A DNA stretch of 31,492 bases, taken from positions 1 through 31,492 of IMG/VR virus record IMGVR_UViG_3300031857_000873, one strand, 5' to 3'. The translations under genes were made by a program, and so were the position numbers. The notes beneath the pieces were generated by a model, which was not told where the DNA came from, made no database searches, and saw only the letters and a program-made list of their open reading frames with translations. This document shows, piece by piece, positions 18,931 through 26,764 of this stretch. Positions within the stretch are counted from its first letter, which is position 1. The number at the start of each line of letters is the position of its first letter. The DNA is from a virus.

Positions 18931-21078
18931 ATGGCAGACGATAGGTCGCTAATTGACCGGATACTGAATCGAGACACCACAAGCGTAAAGAGCGGTGGGT
19001 CAGCCATTGTTCCTGACTATGACATTGGGCCATACGCCCGTGGCGTAGGCAGCGTTCAAATGACTCGCAGAAGCGTACTCCAGCTCCGCAAGTGGTCCCG
19101 CAGCAACCCATGGATTCGCGCTGCAATCAACCTTCGCCGCCAGCAAGTTAGTCGCGCCAAGTGGGACATTGTTACCTACGACGGAGAGCAGCGCGGCACA
19201 ATTCGAAAGATTAACCAGGTCAAGGAGCTTTTGCGCTACCCAAACCGCCGCATGGACTCCTGGCGCTCCCTTATTGAGCCAGTTGTCGAAGACATTCTCG
19301 TGCTTGATCAGGGCTGCATTGAAGTCATTCCGACGCGTGGTGGCGCTATTGGGCTTGAAGGAGCAAAGCCAGTAGCCGAACTCATTGCAAAGAACGGGGG
19401 CAGCATTGCTTTCAATAATGAGTGGGACGGGGAAAACGACACCGACCCGCGATATTTTGAGGTTGACGAAACTGGTCGGCAGATTCGCAAGTTTAAGAAC
19501 CATGAGCTTTTGGTCATCATTGCAAACCCTGTTACTTATTCGCCTATCGGACTCTCTCCGCTAGAAGTTCTTGCGGACACGATTGAGGCTGACCTTACGG
19601 CTGCCGCCTACAACGCAAAGGCAGTTTCCCAGGCAGCGCCTCCGGGCGTATTGCATCTTGGCGAAGGCATCCGCGCAGACCAGGTTGATTCATTTAAGGC
19701 GTATTGGGACACGGAGATTTCCGGACGCAGCCAGATTGCCATTACCGGCGGCGGCAAGGGCGTGCAATGGATTCCACTTGCCTCGTCGAACCGCGACATG
19801 CAGTTCATGGAGTGGCAGGTCTACCTCGCCCGCAAGATCTGCGCCGTATTTGGCGTGCAGCCACAAGACATCGGCATTACTATGGACGTCAACCGTGCAA
19901 GCGCAGAGGTTGGAGCAGCATTTACCGCCGACAACGGCATTGCCCCGCTGCTTGACCTGATTGCTGAATACATGACCCGAGAAATCATTTGGCGCTACGA
20001 CAAGAACCTTCGCTTTGTCTACACAGAGGTTGGCCGAGAAAGCCAAAGCACTATGTCTAGCTATTACAAGGCTGCGCTTTCGGGCATGCCGTGGCTGAAG
20101 CTGAACGAGGCTTTGCAGGAGCGTGGTCATGAGGGCATTGGCGGCATGGGCGATGACATCTTTGTTCCTTCGCCCAAGGGCTATATCCCGCTCTCTCGCT
20201 ACGAAGAGTATCTTGACGTTGCGCTTGCCAAGCCTGAAGGCCCGGACGGTCCAACCCCACCAACTGACCCTAACGAGCCAGACGGCGGCGGGGCAGCACC
20301 GGCGCAGGGCGGGCCAGACAACCCAGGCGAAGAGCCAAATCAGGGCGAAACCATGAGCCCACAACAGCAAACCAGCAAGGCACTCCTTGGCTTGATGATT
20401 GGCATTGAGGCTCTCTACGACGAGGACTGGGAAGTTCGCCCAAAGGTTGCCGAGGCAATCACTGAGGCAAAGGATTCCGGTCGACGCATTGCCATTGTTG
20501 TCGGGTTTAAGAACGACAAGGAAGAGATTGCCGAGTGGCTTCAAGAAGACAAGATCCCGTATGACGATTTGATTATCAACACGTGGCCAGAGGGCACCGA
20601 AAATCGCTTCCGACTCTACGCCGCAAGTAAGCTAATGCGAAACGGCGAACTGGAGATTATTGAAAAGACTAGCGAGCTTGCCGAAGAGTACAAGAAGATT
20701 GGCGCCTCGTTTGTGGCAGTCAACATTGAGAACGACCCGATTGAGACCCAGAAGGAGGGCGCAAGCACTGTCGCCCCAGCCGGCGCTAAGGCAGAAGCCC
20801 GAAAGGGCTTGAAGTGGCGCGAGGAGTTTGGCCGTGGCGGCATTGGCCCAGGCCAGGCTACCGCACGGATGATTATTGGCAACCGTTTGACACTAGCCCG
20901 AATCCGAAAGATGAGCGCGTACTTTGCCCGCCACGAAGTTGACAAGCAGGGCAAGGGCTGGGCTCCAGGGTCAGAGGGATTCCCGAGCAATGGCCGCATC
21001 GCATGGGCACTATGGGGCGGAGACCCTGGGAAGACGTGGTCAACAAAGGTATCTCGCCAAAGCAAGGGAAAGAAGTAG
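18931..21078 (+). CDS. Portal protein with long C-terminal extension (HAD-like and WGGD domains)
   Basis: Residues 1-440 match the HK97-type portal family, whose twelve copies form the DNA entry ring: an N-terminal RRSVLQLRKWSRSNPWIRAAINLRRQQVS, a SPIGLSPLEVLADTIE helix, and ARKICAVFGVQPQDIGI with RASAEVGAAF. A Pro/Gly-rich linker follows (about 440-480). Residues 483-605 (EALYDEDW...RRIAIVVGFKNDKEEIAEWLQEDKIPYDDLIINTW) resemble a HAD-type phosphatase core that has lost the DxD motif and the motif-II T/S. Residues 626-705 (ATARMIIGNRL, MSAYFARHE, GRIAWALWGGDPG) match a small WGGD domain often attached to phage head proteins. Portals are usually 400-550 residues, so 715 is long. The HAD reading is tentative. 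Confidence 0.87.
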   Translation: MADDRSLIDRILNRDTTSVKSGGSAIVPDYDIGPYARGVGSVQMTRRSVLQLRKWSRSNPWIRAAINLRRQQVSRAKWDIVTYDGEQRGTIRKINQVKELLRYPNRRMDSWRSLIEPVVEDILVLDQGCIEVIPTRGGAIGLEGAKPVAELIAKNGGSIAFNNEWDGENDTDPRYFEVDETGRQIRKFKNHELLVIIANPVTYSPIGLSPLEVLADTIEADLTAAAYNAKAVSQAAPPGVLHLGEGIRADQVDSFKAYWDTEISGRSQIAITGGGKGVQWIPLASSNRDMQFMEWQVYLARKICAVFGVQPQDIGITMDVNRASAEVGAAFTADNGIAPLLDLIAEYMTREIIWRYDKNLRFVYTEVGRESQSTMSSYYKAALSGMPWLKLNEALQERGHEGIGGMGDDIFVPSPKGYIPLSRYEEYLDVALAKPEGPDGPTPPTDPNEPDGGGAAPAQGGPDNPGEEPNQGETMSPQQQTSKALLGLMIGIEALYDEDWEVRPKVAEAITEAKDSGRRIAIVVGFKNDKEEIAEWLQEDKIPYDDLIINTWPEGTENRFRLYAASKLMRNGELEIIEKTSELAEEYKKIGASFVAVNIENDPIETQKEGASTVAPAGAKAEARKGLKWREEFGRGGIGPGQATARMIIGNRLTLARIRKMSAYFARHEVDKQGKGWAPGSEGFPSNGRIAWALWGGDPGKTWSTKVSRQSKGKK

Positions 21079-21079
21079 C

Positions 21080-21847
21080 GTGCAGCCGCTCTCATTTGCA
21101 GACCAGCTTTGGGTCACAGGAGTGGCAAGGAATGTTGGCCCACACCTAGACGCAGTCTTTGAAAACTTTGAGCGGCTCGCTCAGATTTACCCAGACATCC
21201 ACTTCAGCCTGTTTGAAAACGACTCAGACGACGACACACGCGCACGCCTGCAGAGCTGGGTTGCCGGGCGGCCCAACGCACACCTTGCGACTGAAGACGA
21301 CCTGGCAGAGCGAATCAAGGACCGAGTTGATCGCATTTGCTACGCCCGCAACGTTGCCCTTGCCGCCGTAGATTTCTCTAAGGCAAAGATGATTCTTAAC
21401 GTAGATATGGATGATGTGTTTGCTCGGCCGATTGAAACCCAGTCGCTTGTTTCGGCAATGAACACTTTGACAGAGTGTGATGTTGTGACCGCTAACGGCT
21501 ATGGCGGGTACTATGACATTTATGCACTGCGAATCCCAGAGTTGCTGGAGTATGACTGCTGGGACCGCAAGTACTGGCTTGTACAGATTCAGGGCTGGGG
21601 CGAGGCTGCCGCAACCTATGAGGCAGTTGAGCAGTGGAAGGACTATATGCCAACCGTTGAGAAGCCTATGGAAGTGTGGTCAGCGTTCAATGCTGCCGCC
21701 CTGTACCGCGCAGACGCGTTTGAGCATTTCCTGAAATACACTACAGAAGACCTTTTGGGCCGCAAGGTGTGCGAGCATGTTGGGCTGCATGAGCGCATGC
21801 GCAAAAATGGCAAGCGCATTGTCTTCGACCCGAACTTCCGGGTATGA
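21080..21847 (+). CDS. Glycosyltransferase (GT-A type)
   Basis: The 255-residue protein starts at GTG 21080, one base after the portal stop. The frame is open upstream, but only inside the portal. Key features are ARNVGPHLDAVFENFERLA, FSLFENDSDDDT (45-53) and ILNVDMDDVFARP, where D109-M-D111-D112 is the DxD metal and sugar-nucleotide site. A C-terminal GLHERMRKNGKRIVFDPNF follows. This order fits a family of GT-A enzymes that includes fungal CAP59-type mannosyltransferases. Right after the portal it probably modifies a capsid or tail protein with sugar. No signal peptide or membrane helix is visible, so it should be cytoplasmic. Confidence 0.75.
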   Translation: MQPLSFADQLWVTGVARNVGPHLDAVFENFERLAQIYPDIHFSLFENDSDDDTRARLQSWVAGRPNAHLATEDDLAERIKDRVDRICYARNVALAAVDFSKAKMILNVDMDDVFARPIETQSLVSAMNTLTECDVVTANGYGGYYDIYALRIPELLEYDCWDRKYWLVQIQGWGEAAATYEAVEQWKDYMPTVEKPMEVWSAFNAAALYRADAFEHFLKYTTEDLLGRKVCEHVGLHERMRKNGKRIVFDPNFRV

Positions 21848-21990
21848 GCGACAAGTTCTACCATCCAGCAACATGCTTTTGCCTGCCTTGCCGCGCTCTT
21901 CGCCAAGAAGGCGTAGCCAAGCCCGCCAAGAAGGCGGTTCCGGAAGAGGAGCCAGCCAAGAAGCCTAAGAAGAAGAAACGTGGCGCATAA
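21844..21990 (+). CDS. Tiny Lys-rich protein with CxCxxC motif
   Basis: A 48-residue frame starts at ATG 21844, overlapping the glycosyltransferase stop by four bases (ATGA). It begins MSDKFYHPATCFCLPCRALRQ, with C11, C13 and C16 as a possible metal site, and ends in a lysine- and proline-rich tail (KKPKKKKRGA). The tight overlap on both sides supports it being translated. The function is unknown, and the tail could bind nucleic acid. Confidence 0.55.
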   Translation: MSDKFYHPATCFCLPCRALRQEGVAKPAKKAVPEEEPAKKPKKKKRGA

Positions 21991-22276
21991 AGACCCCGTC
22001 ACCCCAGACGTGTATGCGGCCGTTATGTTGCGGGACGAGCGATCCTGCATTGGACCAAGCATTGGCATGACTGGAGAGTGCGGTAGCCAGTGGGGGCCGG
22101 GAAGGCCTGTTGTCTTAGAGATTGACCACGTAAACAACGCTGGGTTTGGCAAGCGTGGGCCTTCCGTAGAAGAAAATCTTGTGGTATTATGCGGTTATCA
22201 CCATCGCATCAAGACCGAAGCAAGTCGGGTCTGGCGAGCGGCAATTAACGAATACCTGCGGGGGCACTATGAATAA
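21980..22276 (+). CDS. HNH endonuclease
   Basis: A 98-residue protein starts at GTG 21980, overlapping the previous gene by 11 bases. LEIDHVNNAGFGKRGPSVEENLVVLCGYHHRIKTE contains the HNH elements: D49-H50, N66 and H74-H75, with C23, C34 and C71 as possible zinc ligands. Free-standing HNH proteins near head genes often help the terminase cut DNA at packaging, which fits this operon. A homing or other nicking role cannot be excluded. The terminase genes themselves are not in the window. Confidence 0.85.
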   Translation: MAHKDPVTPDVYAAVMLRDERSCIGPSIGMTGECGSQWGPGRPVVLEIDHVNNAGFGKRGPSVEENLVVLCGYHHRIKTEASRVWRAAINEYLRGHYE

Positions 22277-22511
22277 TTTTGGACGATGGGACGGGAACAA
22301 GAAGATGTTTGGCAGGCTGGTCTGTGACATGCCCGATTGCCTAAACAAGACAAGCGGCTCTTCCGAAAAGACTGCATATTTTAGAGACCTTGGTCCGGTT
22401 GTTGAGGTTGGCTTTAAGCGAAAGCACATCAGCTGCCTTGTTGCCAAGACCGAACACCAGGCCATTGACGAGGCTGGTGCGGAGCCAGTTGACCCCGACA
22501 AAGGGGTATGA
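22269..22511 (+). CDS. Small Cys-containing hypothetical protein
   Basis: An 80-residue protein starts at ATG 22269 inside the end of the HNH gene (8-base overlap). It contains LVCDMPDCLNKTSGSSEKTAYF and HISCLVAKTEHQ, so three cysteines that could bind zinc with a histidine. The stop TGA lies inside the promoter-like sequence of the next operon. No family was recognised. Longer upstream extensions in this frame lie within the HNH gene and are rejected. Confidence 0.6.
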   Translation: MNNFGRWDGNKKMFGRLVCDMPDCLNKTSGSSEKTAYFRDLGPVVEVGFKRKHISCLVAKTEHQAIDEAGAEPVDPDKGV

Positions 22512-22556
22512 TACTATCCGTACAGATAGCACTTTGCTATCAGTATTGGAGGTTTT
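22489..22556 (+). promoter_or_regulatory. Promoter, hairpin and conserved leader of the replication operon
   Basis: TTGACC (22489-22494) and TACTAT (22512-22517) are 17 bases apart. A hairpin GATAGC-ACTTT-GCTATC (22525-22541) follows at once, and then AGTATTGGAGGTTTT (22542-22556), directly before the ATG. The leader is identical over 15 bases to that of the metallophosphoesterase gene at 11592-11606, which also follows a small hairpin of different sequence. The promoter overlaps the end of the preceding gene. Confidence 0.7.
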
Positions 22557-22805
22557 ATGCAGTATGAAGATGCATACATTCAAGGAGCCAGCGCCCTAGC
22601 GGAACTCCTTCCGGCCGAGCTCCCAGCTGACCCCGCAACGCGGATTGCCGTTTTGCAGGACGTTATCCCGAAGGCTCAGGAAGCTCTTGGCAACAAGGGT
22701 CATTGGGAGCACGGGGATTGGCTGTCGGCATGCGAGGGTATTTCCCACGTTGCGGTGCGATGGCTAGAAGACGGCGTGCTGGCAAAGGTGAATGCGGATG
22801 AGTAA
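22557..22805 (+). CDS. Small acidic protein, first gene of the replication operon
   Basis: The 82-residue protein starts at ATG 22557 directly after GGAGGTTTT. It is helical and acidic: MQYEDAYIQGASALAELLPAELPADPATRIAVLQDVIPKAQEALGN, then HWEHGDWLSACEGISHVAVRWLEDG. No domain was recognised. Being first behind the strong leader it is probably made early and in quantity. It overlaps the HTH gene by eight bases. Confidence 0.7.
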   Translation: MQYEDAYIQGASALAELLPAELPADPATRIAVLQDVIPKAQEALGNKGHWEHGDWLSACEGISHVAVRWLEDGVLAKVNADE

Positions 22806-23055
22806 GCAAAGCGGAGACAACTTTAAGCAGATCCGCCTCGCACAGAAGCGGGAGACCGCAAAGGTGTGGGAAATTATCCGCGAGTCTGGGATTAAGCGAC
22901 GCTGGATTGCAAAGCATCTCGGAGTGTCGTATGGTTATCTTAACCAGGTGCAGTATGGTCACGCTCCAATGAGCGGGGCAATGCGCCAGCGCCTGAGTGA
23001 GTATTTAGGAATCCCCGAGAGCGAATTGTTCTCGGATATGAAGGAGGAAAGTTAA
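22798..23055 (+). CDS. XRE/Cro-type helix-turn-helix protein
   Basis: Start ATG 22798 overlaps the preceding stop (ATGAGTAA) and has AAGGTG at a workable distance. An ATG six bases upstream is too close to it. The 85-residue product contains IKRRWIAKHLGVSYGYLNQVQYGHAPMSGAMRQRLSEYLGI, a typical HTH with recognition helix SYGYLNQV. Such proteins act as repressors or activators. Its place early in the replication operon suggests that it controls the early-to-late switch, possibly through dyads like those in the right-hand cassettes, but no binding site can be assigned. Confidence 0.8.
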   Translation: MSKQSGDNFKQIRLAQKRETAKVWEIIRESGIKRRWIAKHLGVSYGYLNQVQYGHAPMSGAMRQRLSEYLGIPESELFSDMKEES

Positions 23056-23643
23056 GTGGCGTTTGATAAGAGTGCGCTAAAGGATTACGTTGATGTCGCG
23101 GAGCGGATTCGCGCGTGGTATGAAGCCTACCCAAACGGTCGTATTGAGACTGCCGTGCTGGAGCATGACGACAAGCGCGTTGTGATTGAGGCTAAGGCGT
23201 ATCGCGGCGACGTCCCAGACGAGAAGCCAGCAGGGGTTGGCCATAGCGCCATGCAGATCCCTGGCAGCACCCCATACACGCGCGGCTCGGAGATTGAGAA
23301 CTGCGAGACCTCTGCTGTTGGTCGTGCGCTAGTTATGGCTGGCTTGCCATCCAAGCGCATCGCTTCTGACGACGAGATTCGTTCCAAGGCAGGGGTTGCC
23401 AAGACCAGCCCAATGCAGGAGCGCGAGAAGCAGAAGATTGATGACGAAGAGGTTCTCCGCGCAGCAGCGGCTGTGTTTGACGGACCAAGCCCTGCCGCCA
23501 TTGAGTGGGCAGACGCCATCAACGGTGCGACGACTGCAGCGGAGCTTGGCAAGATTGGTCAGCAGATTGCGACGGCCAAGATTTCCGACGACGACAAGAC
23601 CTATCTTCAGAGCGTGTACAAGAGCCGCAAGGCTGCCTTGTAA
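23056..23643 (+). CDS. Single-strand annealing protein (ERF/Rad52-like)
   Basis: The 195-residue protein starts at GTG 23056 after AAGGAGGAAAG. YVDVAERIRAWYEAYPNGRIET, VVIEAKAYRGD and ENCETSAVGRALVMAGL match the N-terminal core of ERF-type annealing proteins, where S-E-x-x-E-T-x-A-V-G-R-A-L is characteristic. These proteins anneal complementary single strands in phage recombination. The C-terminal 60 residues are a helical domain (AIEWADAINGATTAAELGKIG). The next gene, overlapping by one base, is a RecB-like exonuclease, so the two form a Red-like pair. Confidence 0.75.
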   Translation: MAFDKSALKDYVDVAERIRAWYEAYPNGRIETAVLEHDDKRVVIEAKAYRGDVPDEKPAGVGHSAMQIPGSTPYTRGSEIENCETSAVGRALVMAGLPSKRIASDDEIRSKAGVAKTSPMQEREKQKIDDEEVLRAAAAVFDGPSPAAIEWADAINGATTAAELGKIGQQIATAKISDDDKTYLQSVYKSRKAAL

Positions 23644-24515
23644 TGCATGAACGTGATGTAGAGCACATTAGCGTCAGCGAGATTCGAGAGTACTTCTCGT
23701 GTCCGCTGCGCTGGTGGTATCGCTATCGCCTTGGTCTCTGGACCGATAAGACTGCGGCATTCTTTGCCTTAGGAACATCGGTGCACGCTGGCCTTGCTGG
23801 CTGGTACGCGCCGCTTCACGGGGGTAAGTTGACTGGCGACATTGGGCTGGCATATCGGCAATACGACAAGACGTTTGCTGAGGAGTCCGCCAAGGTTGAC
23901 TGGGCTGCCGAGAAGGACGCCGATCCGATTGGTCAAGGCCAAATGGGCAAGACGATGCTCCAGGCCGCAATCTATGCTGGCGACGACTGGAACGGCAAGC
24001 ACATTGAACACACGATGTTTGCCGACATTACCCATAGTCGCCTTGGCAAGCTTCCTATTAAGTTGAAGGCGCAGGTTGACCTGCTGCTTGATACCAACGA
24101 TGTGGTCGAGCACAAGACCGCATCGCGCAAGTGGGAAGAGGGTCGAGAGCATGGCGACATTCAGGCGACTGCCTACACGATGGCGGTTCGCCAGAACTAC
24201 GAGCATGACCCAAGCGTGACCTTTAACATTATTAGCAAGAACGCTAAGGGTCCGCTTGTAGATCGACGGGTCACAACACGAAACCAGGGCGACATTGACC
24301 GCCTGTACACGCAGGCGCGAGTGGTCCTGACTGCAATGGAACAAGGGATTGTGTATCCTAATCCAACGGCGTTTGCGCACGCCACGTGCGAGTATAAGGA
24401 GGCTTGCAACCGATGGGAGAGTCACCCGCAACAGCTACCGCAAACGGAGGAGGGCTTGAAGAAGCTCCTGCCAGTGGTGCGTATCTCGGAGAATCTGCGC
24501 GGTCGCCTGAAGTAA
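23643..24515 (+). CDS. RecB/Cas4-like PD-(D/E)XK exonuclease
   Basis: The 290-residue protein starts at ATG 23643, overlapping the previous TAA by one base. The motifs are in order: SEIREYFSCPLRWWYRYRLGL, GTSVHAG (H48), KAQVDLLL (D146), VVEHKTA (E156-H-K158) and IQATAY (Q174). This is the RecB-family nuclease set. Cysteines C20, C249 and C255 recall the iron-sulphur cysteines of Cas4 and AddB, although a fourth is not visible. It probably resects double-strand ends to feed the annealing protein. No other CRISPR gene is nearby, so a Cas4 role is unlikely. Confidence 0.82.
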   Translation: MHERDVEHISVSEIREYFSCPLRWWYRYRLGLWTDKTAAFFALGTSVHAGLAGWYAPLHGGKLTGDIGLAYRQYDKTFAEESAKVDWAAEKDADPIGQGQMGKTMLQAAIYAGDDWNGKHIEHTMFADITHSRLGKLPIKLKAQVDLLLDTNDVVEHKTASRKWEEGREHGDIQATAYTMAVRQNYEHDPSVTFNIISKNAKGPLVDRRVTTRNQGDIDRLYTQARVVLTAMEQGIVYPNPTAFAHATCEYKEACNRWESHPQQLPQTEEGLKKLLPVVRISENLRGRLK

Positions 24516-25171
24516 TCGCGCGGCACTATTGGAAGTGCTACGCCGACCTACCGCGTCATAAGAAGATCTGGCGGTTGCCAGACCACAGTGCTCGCTGGGC
24601 GTGGGTCACCGTGCTTTGTGCGGCGTCAGAGTGCGGCGGCGTCTTTGAGTCTGACCAGCACATTGAGGCAATGGTCGGCACCCAAAACGCCAAGTACCTG
24701 CCCATCTTCCGACGGGTTGGGCTGCTGGACGGCCTGGTGGTACACGACTGGGACGAGTGGCAGGAGACCCCAGACTCCGTCGGTGCGCAGGAGCGCGCAG
24801 AGAAGGCAGCGGCGGCAATTGCCCGACTGGAACGCCTTGGCTTGCGCGACGAAGAGGGAACAGAAATTGTCTACCGCACGATGAAGGAGTGGTTGGAATA
24901 TGTCGTCTCTGGCCCAAACACGCAAGGCCGGCTTGGCGAGTTTATGGGGGCAATGTTTGGCATTGTGCTTCAGCGTGGAGACTACAGCCGAATCGCCAAG
25001 TTGATGAAAACCTACCCAGGCGGAATTCCTGCTATCATGTCTGCAATGGCTGACGCAGCCCTGCGGGACGTCACAGGAGACCCGTTGGCATACGTACAGA
25101 AGATGAGCGGCTTTAAGAAGTGGGAGCCTGAAAAGAAAGTAGGAGGAAGGGATGCATTCATTGAGTCCTGA
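24413..25171 (+). CDS. DnaD-like replication protein (helicase loading)
   Basis: The 252-residue protein is taken to start at ATG 24413, 10 bases after GGAGG, overlapping the exonuclease gene by 103 bases. The C-terminal half (TQGRLGEFMGAMFGIVLQRGDYSRIAKLMKTYPGGIPAIMSAMADAAL, then DPLAYVQKMS) resembles a DnaD-type helical domain. The N-terminal half (IWRLPDHSARWAWVTVLCAASECGGVFESDQHIEAMVG) resembles the winged-helix domain of phage replisome organisers. The following DnaC-like gene fits this role. The first 33 residues lie over the exonuclease gene, so the true start could be later. Confidence 0.65.
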   Translation: MGESPATATANGGGLEEAPASGAYLGESARSPEVIARHYWKCYADLPRHKKIWRLPDHSARWAWVTVLCAASECGGVFESDQHIEAMVGTQNAKYLPIFRRVGLLDGLVVHDWDEWQETPDSVGAQERAEKAAAAIARLERLGLRDEEGTEIVYRTMKEWLEYVVSGPNTQGRLGEFMGAMFGIVLQRGDYSRIAKLMKTYPGGIPAIMSAMADAALRDVTGDPLAYVQKMSGFKKWEPEKKVGGRDAFIES

Positions 25172-25841
25172 GCTAGACCGCATTGCTGGGTCATTCCAGC
25201 TTGGCGAACACGATGTTCCGAATGCCGAAGAGCTGCACCTTGCTCGACAGCGAGATGTACTGGAGCGCATGACGAAGGCAACCCTTATTCCCCCACGCTA
25301 TGTGGGCGCTACATTTCTTGAGTTCGGAACAGAGAAGGGCAACCAGAAGGCCTACGACGTGGCACTCGACTGGTCCAACAGCACCGCAAACCAGACACGT
25401 GGCGAAGGCTTCTTCCTGCTGGGCGAGCCAGGCACGGGTAAGACTCACTTGGTATGCGCAGCAGCAATGGAGCGCGTCCGCAAGGGTCAGTCAGGCATTC
25501 GGTACCTGAACGTGCCGATCTTCCTTGACCGTATTCGCGCATCCTTCAAGTTCTCAGAGTCCGCAGCCCAAGACCTGTTCGAGTTTGCCTGCACCAAGGC
25601 ATCGCTTGTGGTGCTTGACGACTTCGGTAAGGAGAAGGCCACGGACTGGGCAACCGAGCGCCTCTACGTGCTTGTGGAGTCTCGCTACCAGAACATGCTC
25701 CCCATGCTTGTCACGTCCAATCGGACGCTCGACGAGTTGGACTCCCTTGGCTATGGGGCAACCGTATCGCGGCTACAGCAGATGTGCCGCACCATCAAGT
25801 TGGAGACGGCGGACCACCGCCCACTGCAATGGAAGAAGTAA
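25152..25841 (+). CDS. DnaC-like AAA+ helicase loader
   Basis: The 229-residue ATPase has Walker A GEPGTGKT (91-98), Walker B LVVLDDFGKEK (152-162) and sensor-1-like LVTSNRT (187-192), followed by the DnaC-type C-terminal SRLQQMCRTIKLE. It starts at ATG 25152 after GGAGGAAGG, overlapping the DnaD-like gene by 20 bases. Such proteins load a replicative helicase onto single-stranded DNA. No helicase gene is in the window, so the phage may use the host DnaB or carry one elsewhere. Confidence 0.9.
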   Translation: MHSLSPELDRIAGSFQLGEHDVPNAEELHLARQRDVLERMTKATLIPPRYVGATFLEFGTEKGNQKAYDVALDWSNSTANQTRGEGFFLLGEPGTGKTHLVCAAAMERVRKGQSGIRYLNVPIFLDRIRASFKFSESAAQDLFEFACTKASLVVLDDFGKEKATDWATERLYVLVESRYQNMLPMLVTSNRTLDELDSLGYGATVSRLQQMCRTIKLETADHRPLQWKK

Positions 25842-26275
25842 CGTTCTCTCTCTTTATCCCTGGGCTCCCCATCCCCCAGGGCTCCTCTACTGCTTTCATG
25901 CATAACGGTAGGCCGGTGATTACATCGGCAAACCGCAAGCTGAAGGGTTGGCGGACCAAGGTGCGCACGGCAATTGCCCTGCACCGACAGACCCCGCCAA
26001 GCAGTCCATATTGGGTCGTGTTGCGGTTTTGTCTGCCACGCCCCAAGCATCACTACGGCGCAAAGGGGGTGAAAGATTCATCCCCCACGAGCCATACGTC
26101 AAAGCCCGATTTGGACAAGTTAGTCCGAGCCGTGCTTGACGGTGTAACAGACGCAAAGGTGTGGGTGGACGATTCGCATGTTGTGCGGATTGTCGCATCC
26201 AAGGAGTATGTTGATTTGGACAAGATCGGTGTCCACGTCACCCTACGCCATGCAGAGCACCTTGGCGCATATTAA
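25829..26275 (+). CDS. rusA: RusA-like Holliday junction resolvase
   Basis: The 148-residue protein starts at ATG 25829, overlapping the loader gene by 13 bases. The RusA signature is clear: FIPGLPIPQGSSTAF at the N-terminus, then KPDLDKLVRAVLDGVTDAKVWVDDSHVV with D94, D96, D104 and D115 as metal-binding acids. RusA cuts four-way junctions and also helps clear branched DNA before packaging. Its place beside the annealing protein and exonuclease completes a recombination module. Confidence 0.88.
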   Translation: MEEVTFSLFIPGLPIPQGSSTAFMHNGRPVITSANRKLKGWRTKVRTAIALHRQTPPSSPYWVVLRFCLPRPKHHYGAKGVKDSSPTSHTSKPDLDKLVRAVLDGVTDAKVWVDDSHVVRIVASKEYVDLDKIGVHVTLRHAEHLGAY

Positions 26276-26300
26276 TCCGATCAGGAAGAAGGGTTAAGCA

Positions 26301-26690
26301 ATGATCAAGGTACAGATGATCGGCCGCGTCGGCGGTGAGCCAACCACGCGACAGACCGCAAAGGGTCGCCCAGTCGCTAACTTCAACGTTGCCGTACACG
26401 GCGCGAAGAATGAGAAGGGCGAGTCGGAAGCCACCTGGTATCCGATTACCTGCTGGGATGGTCGCGCAGAGCTTGCAGAGAAGGTTGTCAAGAAGGGTGA
26501 CCTTATCTGGATCGAGGGAACCCCACAGGTTTCTTCGTGGCAGGACAAGTCAGGAACCACACGGACTGACTTGAACATTCACGCGAAGTACTTCCAGGTG
26601 TTGTCACGCAGTGTGAAGAACATCAACGAAGGCAACGGCGGGATGAACGCTCCAAAGGTCGAAGAGGACCTCGACGAGCTGCCGTTCTAA
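26301..26690 (+). CDS. ssb: Single-stranded DNA-binding protein
   Basis: The 129-residue protein has an OB fold like bacterial SSB: MIKVQMIGRVGGEPTTRQ, FNVAVHG, WYPITCWDGRAELAEKVVKKGDLIWIEG. The C-terminal acidic tip is LDELPF, like the DDDIPF tip that binds partner proteins. It starts at ATG 26301 after AGGAAGAAGG. As the last gene before a gap with hairpins it probably closes the replication operon. Confidence 0.93.
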   Translation: MIKVQMIGRVGGEPTTRQTAKGRPVANFNVAVHGAKNEKGESEATWYPITCWDGRAELAEKVVKKGDLIWIEGTPQVSSWQDKSGTTRTDLNIHAKYFQVLSRSVKNINEGNGGMNAPKVEEDLDELPF

Positions 26691-26707
26691 CAGATTGATT
26701 GCGTCTC

Positions 26708-26734
26708 GCATGGATTCGTACCATGCGGTATATT
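26708..26734 (+). promoter_or_regulatory. Palindrome and -10 box upstream of the thioredoxin operon
   Basis: GCATGG (26708-26713) and CCATGC (26721-26726) form a six-bp dyad around ATTCGTA. A -10-like TATATT (26729-26734) follows at once. A TTGCGT at 26699-26704 is too far away for a normal -35. The dyad sits where a repressor or activator could bind, so it is a candidate operator. Confidence 0.45.
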
Positions 26735-26764
26735 CTTCTACCGATTAACGGAGGAAGAGCAATC

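Noticed and set aside
19690-20544. 284-codon minus-strand frame opposite the portal gene
   Set aside because: The portal frame has recognisable family motifs. The opposite frame is a codon-bias shadow with no start signal.
23769-24431. 220-codon minus-strand frame opposite the exonuclease gene
   Set aside because: The exonuclease carries an ordered PD-(D/E)XK motif set and overlapping starts. The reverse frame has no recognisable domain.
24626-25270. 214-codon minus-strand frame opposite the DnaD-like gene
   Set aside because: The plus-strand frame is part of a tightly overlapping operon with a clear replication theme.
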